Positions 14,491 to 22,743 of a stretch of DNA of 40,919 bases are shown one piece after another. The notes below the pieces were generated by a model, which was not told where the DNA came from, did not search any database, and was given only the letters and a program-made list of their open reading frames with translations. Both the position numbers and the translations under genes were made by a program. Each line of letters begins with the position of its first letter. Position 1 is the stretch's first letter. Source of the stretch: DATGSL01 sp964645585 (GTDB lineage: Bacteria > Verrucomicrobiota > Verrucomicrobiia > Opitutales > T3Sed10-336); contig CAZYAN010000038.1 in the NCBI GenBank assembly GCA_964645585.1, positions 1-40,919 of the forward strand, written 5' to 3'.

Positions 14491-15108
14491 ATGCCTGATT
14501 TCGAGCAAGTTTGCCGTCGTTTATTCTCGGACTCCGCCTGGCTTGGCAAATGCTTGCTCGGCGCGGTGCTGACGGCGATCCCGGTTCTGAATTTTTTCGC
14601 GTTCGGCTACCTCGGCCGAATTGTCGCCGCGACGGCGGAGGGCGATTGGTTTGATTTGCCTGAATGGTCGGACGCCGGCTCGCTTTTTGTAAGCGGCGTC
14701 GCGTTTTTTGTGATATTTCTTGGGCTCGGCGGCGGTCTGTTTCTGCTTGCCGGGCTCCTCTGCCTGCCGTTTTTGCCGTGGGCGGGCCCGCTTGCCTATG
14801 TGCCGCTGATCCCGGCATTCCTGCTTGCCCCCCCGCTCGTCGGCGCCGGATGGTATCGTTACTGCCGGATGGCTGATTTTGTTGAGGCCTTTCGCCTGCC
14901 CGAGCTGTTCCGGCTGATGCAGGATGCCTGGTTTCCGCTTGTGCTGCCGACCTTGGCCTATCTCGGGTTCCTGTTCGCCTGCTTCCCGCTTTTTCCGCTT
15001 GCCTTCTTTGTCGGTGGAATTGTTGTCTTTTTTTATTATACTGCGATTTTCCGCCGGACCGAGTTGCGTCAATTTGGTCCCAAGGAAGCTCCTTTTTCCG
15101 TGTTGTAA
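14491..15108 (+). CDS. DUF4013 domain membrane protein
   Basis: 205 residues from the ATG at 14491; a start at 14455 is also possible and would add 12 residues. The protein opens with LLGAVLTAIPVLNFFAFGYL and then GDWFDLPEWSDAGSLFVSGV; the LPEW.D....F..G pattern is the mark of DUF4013 proteins. About five hydrophobic segments follow, and the end is short and basic (FRRTELRQFG). These are inner-membrane proteins of unknown function. It is the first gene of a tight plus-strand series: fmdB starts 6 bases after its stop, followed by two unknown genes and tatC. Confidence 0.8.
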   Translation: MPDFEQVCRRLFSDSAWLGKCLLGAVLTAIPVLNFFAFGYLGRIVAATAEGDWFDLPEWSDAGSLFVSGVAFFVIFLGLGGGLFLLAGLLCLPFLPWAGPLAYVPLIPAFLLAPPLVGAGWYRYCRMADFVEAFRLPELFRLMQDAWFPLVLPTLAYLGFLFACFPLFPLAFFVGGIVVFFYYTAIFRRTELRQFGPKEAPFSVL

Positions 15109-15114
15109 TCGATC

Positions 15115-15411
15115 ATGCCAACGTACGAATACGCCTGTGAAAATTGCGGGCATCAGATGGAGGTGTTCCAGTCAATGAACGCCGAACGCCTCGTGAAGTG
15201 CCCGGCTTGCTCGAAAGATGGACTGAAGCGTCTGATTGGACGCGGCGCCGCCCTTATCTTCAAAGGGACCGGCTTCTACGAGACCGATTATAAATCCCCG
15301 CCGAAATCGGATTCGGGCAAATCGGGCGAGTCCAAAAGCTCCGAATCGGCCGCGAAAGATTCATCCGCGGCCGCGCCGGCCGCTTCGAGCGCTTCGTCGG
15401 GCGACAAGTAA
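15115..15411 (+). CDS. FmdB-type zinc ribbon protein
   Basis: 98 residues. The first 41 form the FmdB zinc ribbon: MPTYEYACENCGHQMEVFQS with a CENC knuckle and then KCPACSKDGLKRLIG with a CPAC knuckle. The conserved IFKGTGFYETDY follows. The C-terminal 40 residues are a low-complexity Ser/Ala/Lys tail ending ASSGDK, probably disordered. FmdB proteins were first described as regulators of formamide and amide use in Methylophilus, but the family is spread over most phyla and its general role is unclear. Here it lies in the putative envelope operon, 6 bases after the DUF4013 gene. Confidence 0.9.
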   Translation: MPTYEYACENCGHQMEVFQSMNAERLVKCPACSKDGLKRLIGRGAALIFKGTGFYETDYKSPPKSDSGKSGESKSSESAAKDSSAAAPAASSASSGDK

Positions 15412-15461
15412 CGTTTGCAACATAACTTCCGCGGATCGCCGCGTTTCACCGAATTCCAATT

Positions 15462-16121
15462 ATGGCCAGAAAAAAGGACCGGGCGCCCAAGCCTTACGAG
15501 ATCGCGATTGGTGCGATCCTCAGTCTCATCCTCGGCGTCGCGGGCGCTGTCGTGTTCCTCGTGTTGCAACCGCCGGAGGAGGTGAAGGAAATGCCGTCGC
15601 CGGAAGAACGGGTGTTCGGCCGCGTTTACGTCGTTCCGGGCAAGTTGGGGACGGACGAACATAACACGTGGCAGGCGAAGGAGGAGGCGATCAAGGCCAA
15701 GCGTTCCGGCACGATCACTGTGGTCGAGCAGGAACTGAACCGGTGGGCGGCGGCCCGTTTTGGCGAGGAGGCCGAACGGACGGCCGCCGTCGGGCCGGTG
15801 CAGATCGAGCCGGGCACACCCGATTTTCGCATCGAGGGCGAGAATCTGGTGGTCGGCTTGCCGACTGAGTGGACGGTGTTCGGGCAGTCGCGTGAGCTGC
15901 AAGCCCAGGCGACCGGGGTCATCGAAAAGGACGGCGGCATTTTCCGCTTCGCCCATGATCGCGTCTATGTCGGCTCGTGCCGGGTTCCAGGCATTCTGGC
16001 CAACCGCCTGATCCGTCAGCTTGTTTCCGCGTTTGAGGTCTCGGAGGAACTTCGCGAAGGCTGGGCGTCGGTGGAGAGCGCGGCGATTGAAGAGGGCAAA
16101 TTGACCGTGGTAATGCCGTGA
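15462..16121 (+). CDS. Unknown membrane-anchored protein
   Basis: 219 residues; not recognised. A basic N terminus (MARKKDRAPKPYE) leads into a single membrane segment (about 14-35, IAIGAILSLILGVAGAVVFL), so the remaining about 180 residues should be periplasmic. The soluble part has a repeated strand-like pattern (ITVVEQELNRWAAARFGEEA, then FRIEGENLVVGLPTEWTVFG, then GVIEKDGGIFRFAHDRVYVG). It resembles the lipid- or protein-binding beta sheets seen in small periplasmic domains, but no family can be named. Its stop codon overlaps the GTG start of the next gene (GTGA), so the two are translationally coupled and probably act together. Confidence 0.7.
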   Translation: MARKKDRAPKPYEIAIGAILSLILGVAGAVVFLVLQPPEEVKEMPSPEERVFGRVYVVPGKLGTDEHNTWQAKEEAIKAKRSGTITVVEQELNRWAAARFGEEAERTAAVGPVQIEPGTPDFRIEGENLVVGLPTEWTVFGQSRELQAQATGVIEKDGGIFRFAHDRVYVGSCRVPGILANRLIRQLVSAFEVSEELREGWASVESAAIEEGKLTVVMP

Positions 16122-17308
16122 CAGGCAAAGCGGCATGGCGAAACACGATTCTCGTCTCGCTGACGCTTCTTCTGCCCCGAGCGCTGCCGGCGGAGCCGGA
16201 AGAGGCGGCGGCGCCGCCGCCCCTTGCCGATCGCGCGATCGCACGGAACGATTATTTTGAGGTAATCGCCGACGACCGGTTGAGCGCGCAATTCGCCGCG
16301 TCGGCCGGTGAGCTGATGGCTCGGCGTTTTTCGCGCGTGCTTCCCATGGTCGGGTCGGTTCAAAAGCCGGTGGTCGTCGACCTTGTTCCGCTGGAACGCT
16401 ACCGGGAGAGGGCCCGATTCGTCACGAAAATCTATCCGAGCGGACAGGTCAATGTCGTGGTCGCGTGGAGCGGCTCGACGACGAAAACGGATTTGGAACG
16501 CGCACTGGCGCAAGGGCATCTTACTCGCCTGGCCGCGGCGTATGCTCCGGAACAGATTGTCGTGCCGCTCTGGCTGGAATTGGCGCTTCAGCATCTCGCG
16601 CGCGGGGAGACAGTTGCCGCGCACCGGGAGTCGCTCGCGGAGAAGGTTAAGGGGAATCCATCGGTCAGCCTGCGAACGGTTCTCTCGGCGGAGCGCGGGT
16701 CGGAAGATGAAGCGGAGCGCTTGGGGCCGTATGCCTACTGGCTTCTGCGCTTTCTTGAGCGCGAGTCGCGGCAGCGCGATCAATTGGCGAATTATCTTGT
16801 GCGTCTCTTCCGGGGTGAACCTCCGCTTCGGGCGATGAATGCCGTTTATGGCGGCGCGCTGCGTTCGATGGCCGATGCGGAAATGTGGTGGCTCGTCGGT
16901 TTGAACGAGCTGATCCGCGAGCGAGGCTCTCCCGCCTGGTCGCCGGAGAGAACCCGGCAGCGCCTGGACGAACTTTCCCGTTTTACCTTTCAGGTCGAAG
17001 GGAAGCCGACGCGATTGTTTGCCGACGATCTTTGGGAGCATCGTGCAAGCGAAACCTTGCGGAGCGAGCTTCAATACCGGATTCGGGTGATGGCGGTGGA
17101 GCGCGGGACGTTTCACGCGTTTTATCACAACGCGCTCTTTTCACTGAATGCGCTGTTCCAGGCGACGCTGGAGGCGGATGAGGAACGATGGCGGGAAAGC
17201 CTTGTCACTTTCCGTCATGATTTGCGTGCGGGTGACGAGCTGACCGAGGATATGCGGCGGGTGCTCGACGATTTGCAAGCGGAGTTGCAATCGCCGTCGC
17301 GCGAGTGA
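16118..17308 (+). CDS. Unknown exported protein, possible inactive peptidase-MA-like protein
   Basis: 396 residues beginning at a GTG that overlaps the previous stop codon. The N terminus is a signal peptide (about residues 7-25, ending ALPAEPEE). Residues 126-160 read LERALAQGHLTRL, a short linker, then IVVPLWLELALQHLARGE. Peptidase MA-type metallopeptidases have an HExxH helix followed by P.WL.EGLA. Here the second part is recognisable, but the HExxH position reads GHLTR, so the zinc ligands are missing. A helical region rich in Arg and Glu follows to the end. If the relation is right, this is a catalytically dead family member with a binding or chaperone role. Context: an operon ending in tatC. 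Confidence 0.65.
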   Translation: MTGKAAWRNTILVSLTLLLPRALPAEPEEAAAPPPLADRAIARNDYFEVIADDRLSAQFAASAGELMARRFSRVLPMVGSVQKPVVVDLVPLERYRERARFVTKIYPSGQVNVVVAWSGSTTKTDLERALAQGHLTRLAAAYAPEQIVVPLWLELALQHLARGETVAAHRESLAEKVKGNPSVSLRTVLSAERGSEDEAERLGPYAYWLLRFLERESRQRDQLANYLVRLFRGEPPLRAMNAVYGGALRSMADAEMWWLVGLNELIRERGSPAWSPERTRQRLDELSRFTFQVEGKPTRLFADDLWEHRASETLRSELQYRIRVMAVERGTFHAFYHNALFSLNALFQATLEADEERWRESLVTFRHDLRAGDELTEDMRRVLDDLQAELQSPSRE

Positions 17309-17324
17309 TGATTAATCCTTTTTT

Positions 17325-18155
17325 ATGAAACGTCTGCCAGCCGGTGAGGAAGACGATGTTGTCGCGCACGAAGAAGGCGCGACAATGGGGTTCCTTGACC
17401 ACCTCGAGGAATTGCGCTGGACGCTCTTCAAGTGTGCGGCCGCGTTTTTTACGGCCGTCATTGTTGTCGGCATCTTTCTGAAAAGCGCGTCAAACTTTCT
17501 GAACGCGCCTTACGAGAAGGCCAGCCTCGCGCATGGCGTCGAAGGCAGCCTGTTCATGACCTCGCCGGTCGGAGTCTTTACCGTTATTCTGCAGATCTGT
17601 TTTATCGGCGGATTTGGCCTTGCGCTGCCGGCGATCCTCTATTTTCTGGCACGCTTCATCGCCCCGGCGCTGAAGAAGGACGAGATTAAGATGCTCCTGC
17701 CGTCGTGCGCGGCGGCTTTTGTGCTGTTTGCGGGCGGCTTGGCATTCGCGTATCTTTGGATTGTGCCGGAGGCTCTCGGGTTCTCGATCCGCTTGAACAA
17801 GATCCTCGGTTACGAGATCATGTGGACCGGCGATCGCTATTACAGCCTGCTCGTCTGGACGATGCTCGGGATGGGCTTCTGTTTTCAGTTCCCGCTGGTT
17901 GTCTACATTCTGGTCTACCTTCGGATTGTCTCCACGGAGATTCTGGCAAAGGCGCGGCGGTACATGATCGTCGTTTTCTTCTTTATGGGCGCCCTCTTGA
18001 CGCCGACCTGGGATCCGATCACCCAAGCGATGGTCGCCTTGCCGATGTGGTTCCTGTATGAACTGTCGGTCTTCCTCGCCCGCCGGGTCGAAAAGCGCCG
18101 CATAGCCGAGATCGAGGAGGAGCTCAGCTACGACGAAGACGATAGGATGGATTAA
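17325..18155 (+). CDS. tatC: Sec-independent protein translocase TatC
   Basis: 276 residues with six hydrophobic segments. The N-terminal family motif FLDHLEELR is at residues 23-31, and the late motif LLTPTWDPITQ precedes the last membrane segments. The C terminus is acidic (EEELSYDEDDRMD). TatC recognises the twin-arginine signal and, with TatA/TatB, moves folded proteins across the inner membrane. No tatA or tatB gene is in the window. It lies 16 bases after the unknown exported protein and is probably the last gene of the operon, being convergent with thrS. The amidase at 2282 has a plausible Tat signal. Confidence 0.96.
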   Translation: MKRLPAGEEDDVVAHEEGATMGFLDHLEELRWTLFKCAAAFFTAVIVVGIFLKSASNFLNAPYEKASLAHGVEGSLFMTSPVGVFTVILQICFIGGFGLALPAILYFLARFIAPALKKDEIKMLLPSCAAAFVLFAGGLAFAYLWIVPEALGFSIRLNKILGYEIMWTGDRYYSLLVWTMLGMGFCFQFPLVVYILVYLRIVSTEILAKARRYMIVVFFFMGALLTPTWDPITQAMVALPMWFLYELSVFLARRVEKRRIAEIEEELSYDEDDRMD

Positions 18156-18188
18156 TCGTCGGGCGGACCGGCGCCTGAAGGGCGGAGC

Positions 18189-20006
18189 TTATGATGCGGT
18201 CGTCAGGGTGCGATCGCGAATTTCGGCTTCGACCCGCGCGACAAATTCATCGAACGGAACGGTGCCCTCGTCGCCCTTGGCCCGGCTGCGGACCGCGACG
18301 CTGCGAGATTCCGCCTCGCGGGCGCCTGCCACCAGCATGTGCGGAACCTTATCGAGCTGGCCGCGCCGGATTTTTGCCCCGAGTTTATCGGAATGTTCAT
18401 CGATGGACGAACGAATGCCCCGGCGGTGCAGTTCTTCGTGAAGGCTTTTGGCGTAGTCGGCAACCTTATCGCTGATTGGCAGGATGCGCACCTGCTCGGG
18501 CGCCAGCCACGTCGGGAAATCGCCGCCAAAGTGCTCGATCAGCAGGCCGCAAAACCGCTCCATCGAGCCGAACGGCGCCCGGTGAATCATGACCGGCCGG
18601 TGCGGCTGGTTGTCGGGGCCGATGTAGGAGAGATCGAACCGCTCGGGAAGGTTGTAGTCGACCTGCACCGTTCCCAGCTGCCATTCGCGCCCGATTACGT
18701 CCTTCACGACGAAGTCGATTTTTGGTCCGTAAAAAGCGGCTTCGCCCGGTTCTTCGGTGTATGGCACGTCGAGGGTTCGCGCGGCCTCGCGACAGGCGGC
18801 TTCGGCTTTGTCCCAGTTTTGCGCGTCGCCGGTGTATTTGGTGGAATCGGGATCGCGCAAGCCGACGCGCACCCGGTATTCGTTCATTCCCAGAGTCTTC
18901 AGAACAATGCCGACGAGTTCCAGGCAGCCGCGCACTTCTTGGCCGACCTGCTCTTCGGTGCAGAAGAGGTGGGCATCGTCCTGGGTAAAACCGCGAACAC
19001 GAGTCATGCCGCTCAGCTCGCCCGATTGCTCCCAGCGGTAAACCGTGCCAAACTCCGCCAGGCGGATCGGCAGCTCGCGGTAGGAGCGCGGGGCGGAGTC
19101 GAAGATCTTGATGTGAAACGGGCAGTTCATCGGCTTGAGCAAATAGCCGTCGATGTCGCCTCGTTCCATCCGGCTCGCGAGGTCCGCGCAGGAGCAGTTT
19201 TCATCGGCGAGCTTTTCGAGGAACGCGTGCTCAATGAGCGGGGGAAACTGAGACTCGCGGTAATACGGAAAATGGCCGGACGTCCGGAAGAGATCGAGCC
19301 GCCCGATGTGCGGCGTGAAAACCTGCGAGTATCCCTGGCGCGCGAGCTCGGCGGAGATGAATTTCTGCAACTCTTGCCGGATCGTGGCGCCGCGCGGGGT
19401 CCAGAGAATCATTCCCGCGCCGACCGATTCGTCGATGTGAAAGAGGCGCATGTCGCGCCCGAGTTTGCGGTGATCGCGCTGCTTGGCCTGCTCGAGCCGG
19501 TCGAGATGTTCTTCGAGTTCCTGTTTGCTCGGAAAGGCGGTGCCGTAGATCCGCTGGAGCTGCTTGTTTCGTTCGTCGCCCCGGTGATAGGCGCCGGCGA
19601 TGTTCAGCAGTTTGAACGCCTTGATCTGCTTGGTGTAGCGGACGTGTGTTCCGGCGCAAAGATCGACGAATTCGCCATTCTGATAAAAACTGACCGGTTC
19701 GTCCGGCGGGATGTCCTCCAGGCGGCTGAGTTTATACGGCTGATCGCGCTCTTCGAAAAAGCGCCGGGCTTCCTCGCGGGTAACCTCGCGCCGCTCGAAC
19801 TTTTGGTTCTCTTTGATGATCTTCGCCATCTCCGCTTCGAGCGCTTCGAGATCCTCCTGCGTGAACCGGTGCTCGAGATCAAAGTCGTAGTAAAAGCCGG
19901 AATCCGTCGGCGGGCCGATGTCGAGCTTGGCTTCGGGAAACAGGCGAAGCACAGCGGTCGCGAGGACGTGGGCGGTCGAGTGACGAAGCTCTTCGAGAGG
20001 AGACAT
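18189..20006 (-). CDS. thrS: Threonyl-tRNA synthetase lacking the N-terminal TGS domain
   Basis: 605 residues. The protein starts directly in the editing region (MSPLEELRHSTAHVLATAVL); the TGS domain found in the about 640-residue enzymes is absent. Class II motifs are present: MNCPFHIKIF with the zinc-binding Cys, YRELPIRLAEFGTVYRWEQS (motif 2 area with the class II Arg), and motif 3 HRAPFGSMERF. The second-site editing residues include His9 and His13 of HSTAH and a later HxxxC-type pattern near DLCAGTH. The C-terminal anticodon-binding domain starts about residue 505 (LAPEQVRILPIS). It charges tRNA-Thr in the cytoplasm. cysS lies 41 bases upstream on the same strand, separated by a T-rich repeat. 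Confidence 0.96.
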   Translation of the reverse strand: MSPLEELRHSTAHVLATAVLRLFPEAKLDIGPPTDSGFYYDFDLEHRFTQEDLEALEAEMAKIIKENQKFERREVTREEARRFFEERDQPYKLSRLEDIPPDEPVSFYQNGEFVDLCAGTHVRYTKQIKAFKLLNIAGAYHRGDERNKQLQRIYGTAFPSKQELEEHLDRLEQAKQRDHRKLGRDMRLFHIDESVGAGMILWTPRGATIRQELQKFISAELARQGYSQVFTPHIGRLDLFRTSGHFPYYRESQFPPLIEHAFLEKLADENCSCADLASRMERGDIDGYLLKPMNCPFHIKIFDSAPRSYRELPIRLAEFGTVYRWEQSGELSGMTRVRGFTQDDAHLFCTEEQVGQEVRGCLELVGIVLKTLGMNEYRVRVGLRDPDSTKYTGDAQNWDKAEAACREAARTLDVPYTEEPGEAAFYGPKIDFVVKDVIGREWQLGTVQVDYNLPERFDLSYIGPDNQPHRPVMIHRAPFGSMERFCGLLIEHFGGDFPTWLAPEQVRILPISDKVADYAKSLHEELHRRGIRSSIDEHSDKLGAKIRRGQLDKVPHMLVAGAREAESRSVAVRSRAKGDEGTVPFDEFVARVEAEIRDRTLTTAS

Positions 20007-20009
20007 ACT

Positions 20010-20047
20010 GGATTTTAGATTTTAAATGTTAGATTTGGAATTTGGGA
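20010..20047. repeat. T-rich interspersed repeat (ATTTTAGATTTT type) between cysS and thrS
   Basis: Units ATTTTAGATTTT, TTAGATTTGG and AATTTGGG fill the whole gap between the thrS start and the cysS stop. It is the same family as 4938-4967 and 34378-34410. Its position inside a likely cysS-thrS transcript means it would be transcribed as A-rich RNA just before thrS. Confidence 0.55.
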
Positions 20048-21472
20048 TTAGGCCTTTTCCAGGGTGTAGCCGTCTTTTCGGTCGAGAACGAGCCATCCGG
20101 CAGCTTTCAGTTCGTCGCGAATCCGGTCGGCGGTCGCGAAATCGCGCGCTTGTTTGGCTTTCCAGCGTTCCTCCGCAAGAGCCGTAATTTCGGCCGGGGC
20201 ATCGACGGACGCCGGCGCGGCGGCGGCTTCTGGGAGCTGGATGCCCAGAGCACCGAGAAGGCGGGTAAAACCGATCGCTTCCGCGCGAGCCTGCGTGCCG
20301 TCGAGGCGGTCCGGACGGATTTCACGAATAGCGCGGAAAAGCGCGCCGAGGGCGGCGGGGGTGTTGAGATCGTCGGTGAGCGCTTCCCAAGCCGGCGTGA
20401 ACGAGGCGAAACCGGCTGAGCTGTCGGTGTCTTTGGGCAATGTTCCGAGGCGTTTCACAAGGGCGTCCCGAAATTTCGCCAGTTTCTCCAAGGCGCTTTC
20501 GGCACTGTGCAGCGATTGCCAAGTGAAGTTGAGCGGCTGCCGGTAATGTCCGGATAGCAGCAGGTAGCGGAGGGCCGCCGGCGAATGGCCTTTTTCCCGG
20601 AGATCGTCCAGGGTGTAGAGGTTGCCGAGACTTTTGCTCATTTTCCGGCCGTCGACCATCAGGTGCGCGCTGTGAAACCAGTGCCGCGCGAGCGGTTTGT
20701 GCGTGCAGGCTTCGCTCTGGGCAATTTCGTTTTCGTGGTGCGGAAACATCAGGTCGACACCGCCGCCATGCATATCGAACGATTCACCGAGGTAGCGCAT
20801 GCTCATTGCGCTGCACTCGATGTGCCAGCCGGGGCGTCCCTCGCCCCACGGACTCGGCCAGAAGACGTCCCCATCCTGCGGCTTCCGGCCTTTCCAGAGA
20901 GCGAAATCCGCCGCGGAGTCGCGGGAATATTCGTCGGCGTCGACAGGGGCTTCCGCGTCAGCCGTCCGTTCCGCGGGACGCAGCTCGCGCTCTTTTAAGC
21001 GCGAGAGCTTGCCGTAATCGGGGAAGGAGGAAACTCGAAAATAGACGCTGCCGTCCGGCGTTGGGTAGGCGTGCCCGCTGGCAATCAGCTTTTCGATCAG
21101 GGCGATTTGGTCGGCGATATGCTCGGTTGCGGCCGGTTCCTCGTGCGGAGGCAGCAGGTTGAGCGCGTCGCTGTCTTCGTGAAATTTTTTCGTCCAGCGG
21201 GAAGTCACCTCTTGGAGCGGCTTTCCCTCCTCGCGGGCTTGGCGGATGGTTTTGTCGTCAACGTCGGTCAGGTTGCGAACATGGAGAACCTCCTGCCCGC
21301 TGGTTTCGAGCGTCCGCCGAAAGACATCCTGCACGATAAAGCTGCGGAAATTTCCGACATGCGCGGGCCCGTAAACCGTCGGGCCGCAGCAATAGAAACG
21401 GTAGACCCGGCCGTCGGCGGGGACGACATCGCGGACAGTTCGACTGAGGGAATCGTAGAGACGGATGGCCAT
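20048..21472 (-). CDS. cysS: Cysteinyl-tRNA synthetase
   Basis: 474 residues from the ATG at 21472 (MAIRLYDSLSRTVRDV). The frame remains open to 22222, but the extra 250 residues are an antisense shadow of hemB. Landmarks: the nucleotide-binding FYCCGPTVYGPAHVGN with the HIGH-like HVGN (residues 38-41), zinc ligands in CCG (28/29), GWHIECSAMS and FPHHENEIAQSE, and the class I loop GRKMSKSLGN. The C-terminal part has EERWKAKQARDFATADRIRD, the usual end motif. It attaches cysteine to tRNA-Cys. The gene is divergent from hemB, with about 165 bases between, and is upstream of thrS. Confidence 0.96.
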   Translation of the reverse strand: MAIRLYDSLSRTVRDVVPADGRVYRFYCCGPTVYGPAHVGNFRSFIVQDVFRRTLETSGQEVLHVRNLTDVDDKTIRQAREEGKPLQEVTSRWTKKFHEDSDALNLLPPHEEPAATEHIADQIALIEKLIASGHAYPTPDGSVYFRVSSFPDYGKLSRLKERELRPAERTADAEAPVDADEYSRDSAADFALWKGRKPQDGDVFWPSPWGEGRPGWHIECSAMSMRYLGESFDMHGGGVDLMFPHHENEIAQSEACTHKPLARHWFHSAHLMVDGRKMSKSLGNLYTLDDLREKGHSPAALRYLLLSGHYRQPLNFTWQSLHSAESALEKLAKFRDALVKRLGTLPKDTDSSAGFASFTPAWEALTDDLNTPAALGALFRAIREIRPDRLDGTQARAEAIGFTRLLGALGIQLPEAAAAPASVDAPAEITALAEERWKAKQARDFATADRIRDELKAAGWLVLDRKDGYTLEKA

Positions 21473-21637
21473 TGCGAAGAAAATCGCGACGCGGAGGGCG
21501 GCATCGCGACGCTCAATCCAAGAGCGAAACGCGCGCCGGGACGCCGGGCGAGGCGCTCTCCGTGCCGAATGAATTGCAATCGCGGAAGCGAAGAACCATG
21601 ATCGGAGCTTTCGATTTCCGCAATCCCTGAACTGAAC

Positions 21638-22657
21638 ATGGCCGAAACGTTTAAGCAAGAAATTCTCCGGCGTCCGCGCCGCCTCCGGACAACACAGGCG
21701 ATTCGTTCGCTTGTGCGGGAAACGCGGCTGGCGCCGGACGGTATGATCGCCCCCCTTTTCGTGAAGGATGGCGACGGGAAGCCGGAGCCGGTCGAATCGA
21801 TGCCGAATGTCTTTCGCCTTTCGATCGCGGATCTCGTTCGGGAGTGCGAGGAGCTCGTTCAGCTGGGGATTCCGGCAGTCGCGCTGTTCCCGCAACTCGC
21901 CCCGGAGCTGAAGGATCCGTTGGGAAAAGGCGCGTTGAATCCGGACACACTCGTTTTGCGTGCTGTGCGTGCCGTGAAAGAAGCGGTCCCGGAGCTGGCG
22001 GTGATTACGGACATCGCCCTCGACCCGTACACGACGCACGGCCATGACGGCGTGCTGACCGCTGACGGAGGCGATGTCGACAACGACAGCACGGTCGGAA
22101 TCCTCGTCGAGATGGCGCTGCTGCATGCGGACGCGGGCGTCGACCTCGTTGCGCCGTCCGACATGATGGACGGCCGGGTTGGCGCTATCCGCCGCGCCCT
22201 CGAAGCGGCGGGCCGGGCGCACACGGGAATTTTGGCCTACTCAGCGAAATTTGCTTCGGCGTTCTACGGTCCGTTTCGCGAGGCCGTGGGCAGCGCGCAG
22301 GCGGCCAAAACACCGTCGCTCGACAAAAGCAGCTATCAGCTCGATCCGGCAAACCGCCGGCAGGCGTTAGTCGAGGCGACGCTCGATTTGGAGGAGGGAG
22401 CGGACATTGTCATGGTGAAGCCGGCCGGGCCCTATCTCGACATCATCCGGGACGTGCGGGATGCGACACCGCTGCCGCTCGCGGCCTACCAGGTTTCGGG
22501 CGAATATGCCCAGATTCACGCCGCGGCGCGCCTCGGGTGGCTCGATTACAAAAAGACCCGCGACGAAGCCCTGCTCGCGATCAAGCGAGCAGGCGCCGAC
22601 ATGATATTGACCTACTTTGCCAAGGAAGTAGCGGCGCAGTTCCGGGAAGGCATCTAG
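21638..22657 (+). CDS. hemB: Porphobilinogen synthase (delta-aminolevulinate dehydratase), non-zinc active-site type
   Basis: 339 residues. Two Schiff-base lysines are visible: Lys204 in AYSAKFASAFYGPF and Lys261 in IVMVKPAGPYLD. The metal-site loop reads DIALDPYTTHGHDG (125-138), with Ala, Asp and Asp where zinc enzymes carry three Cys; this is the Asp-rich variant of Pseudomonas and rhizobia that uses magnesium or potassium instead. It joins two 5-aminolevulinate molecules to porphobilinogen in tetrapyrrole synthesis. No other heme genes are near. Single gene, divergent from cysS and convergent with the acidic-protein gene. Confidence 0.96.
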   Translation: MAETFKQEILRRPRRLRTTQAIRSLVRETRLAPDGMIAPLFVKDGDGKPEPVESMPNVFRLSIADLVRECEELVQLGIPAVALFPQLAPELKDPLGKGALNPDTLVLRAVRAVKEAVPELAVITDIALDPYTTHGHDGVLTADGGDVDNDSTVGILVEMALLHADAGVDLVAPSDMMDGRVGAIRRALEAAGRAHTGILAYSAKFASAFYGPFREAVGSAQAAKTPSLDKSSYQLDPANRRQALVEATLDLEEGADIVMVKPAGPYLDIIRDVRDATPLPLAAYQVSGEYAQIHAAARLGWLDYKKTRDEALLAIKRAGADMILTYFAKEVAAQFREGI

Positions 22658-22743
22658 GGCGGAGGAAGTTCGAATTGTTATTTTTCAGTTCTCATTGGTC
22701 AGTGGTTTACACACCAATTGAAACGAACTGATTTTCTCGCCGC

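Noticed and set aside
18339..20018. 559-codon plus-strand frame over thrS
   Set aside because: Antisense shadow of a fully conserved synthetase gene.
21473..22222. N-terminal 250-residue extension of cysS
   Set aside because: It lies antisense to hemB, and normal CysS begins at the LYDSLSRT segment encoded from 21472.
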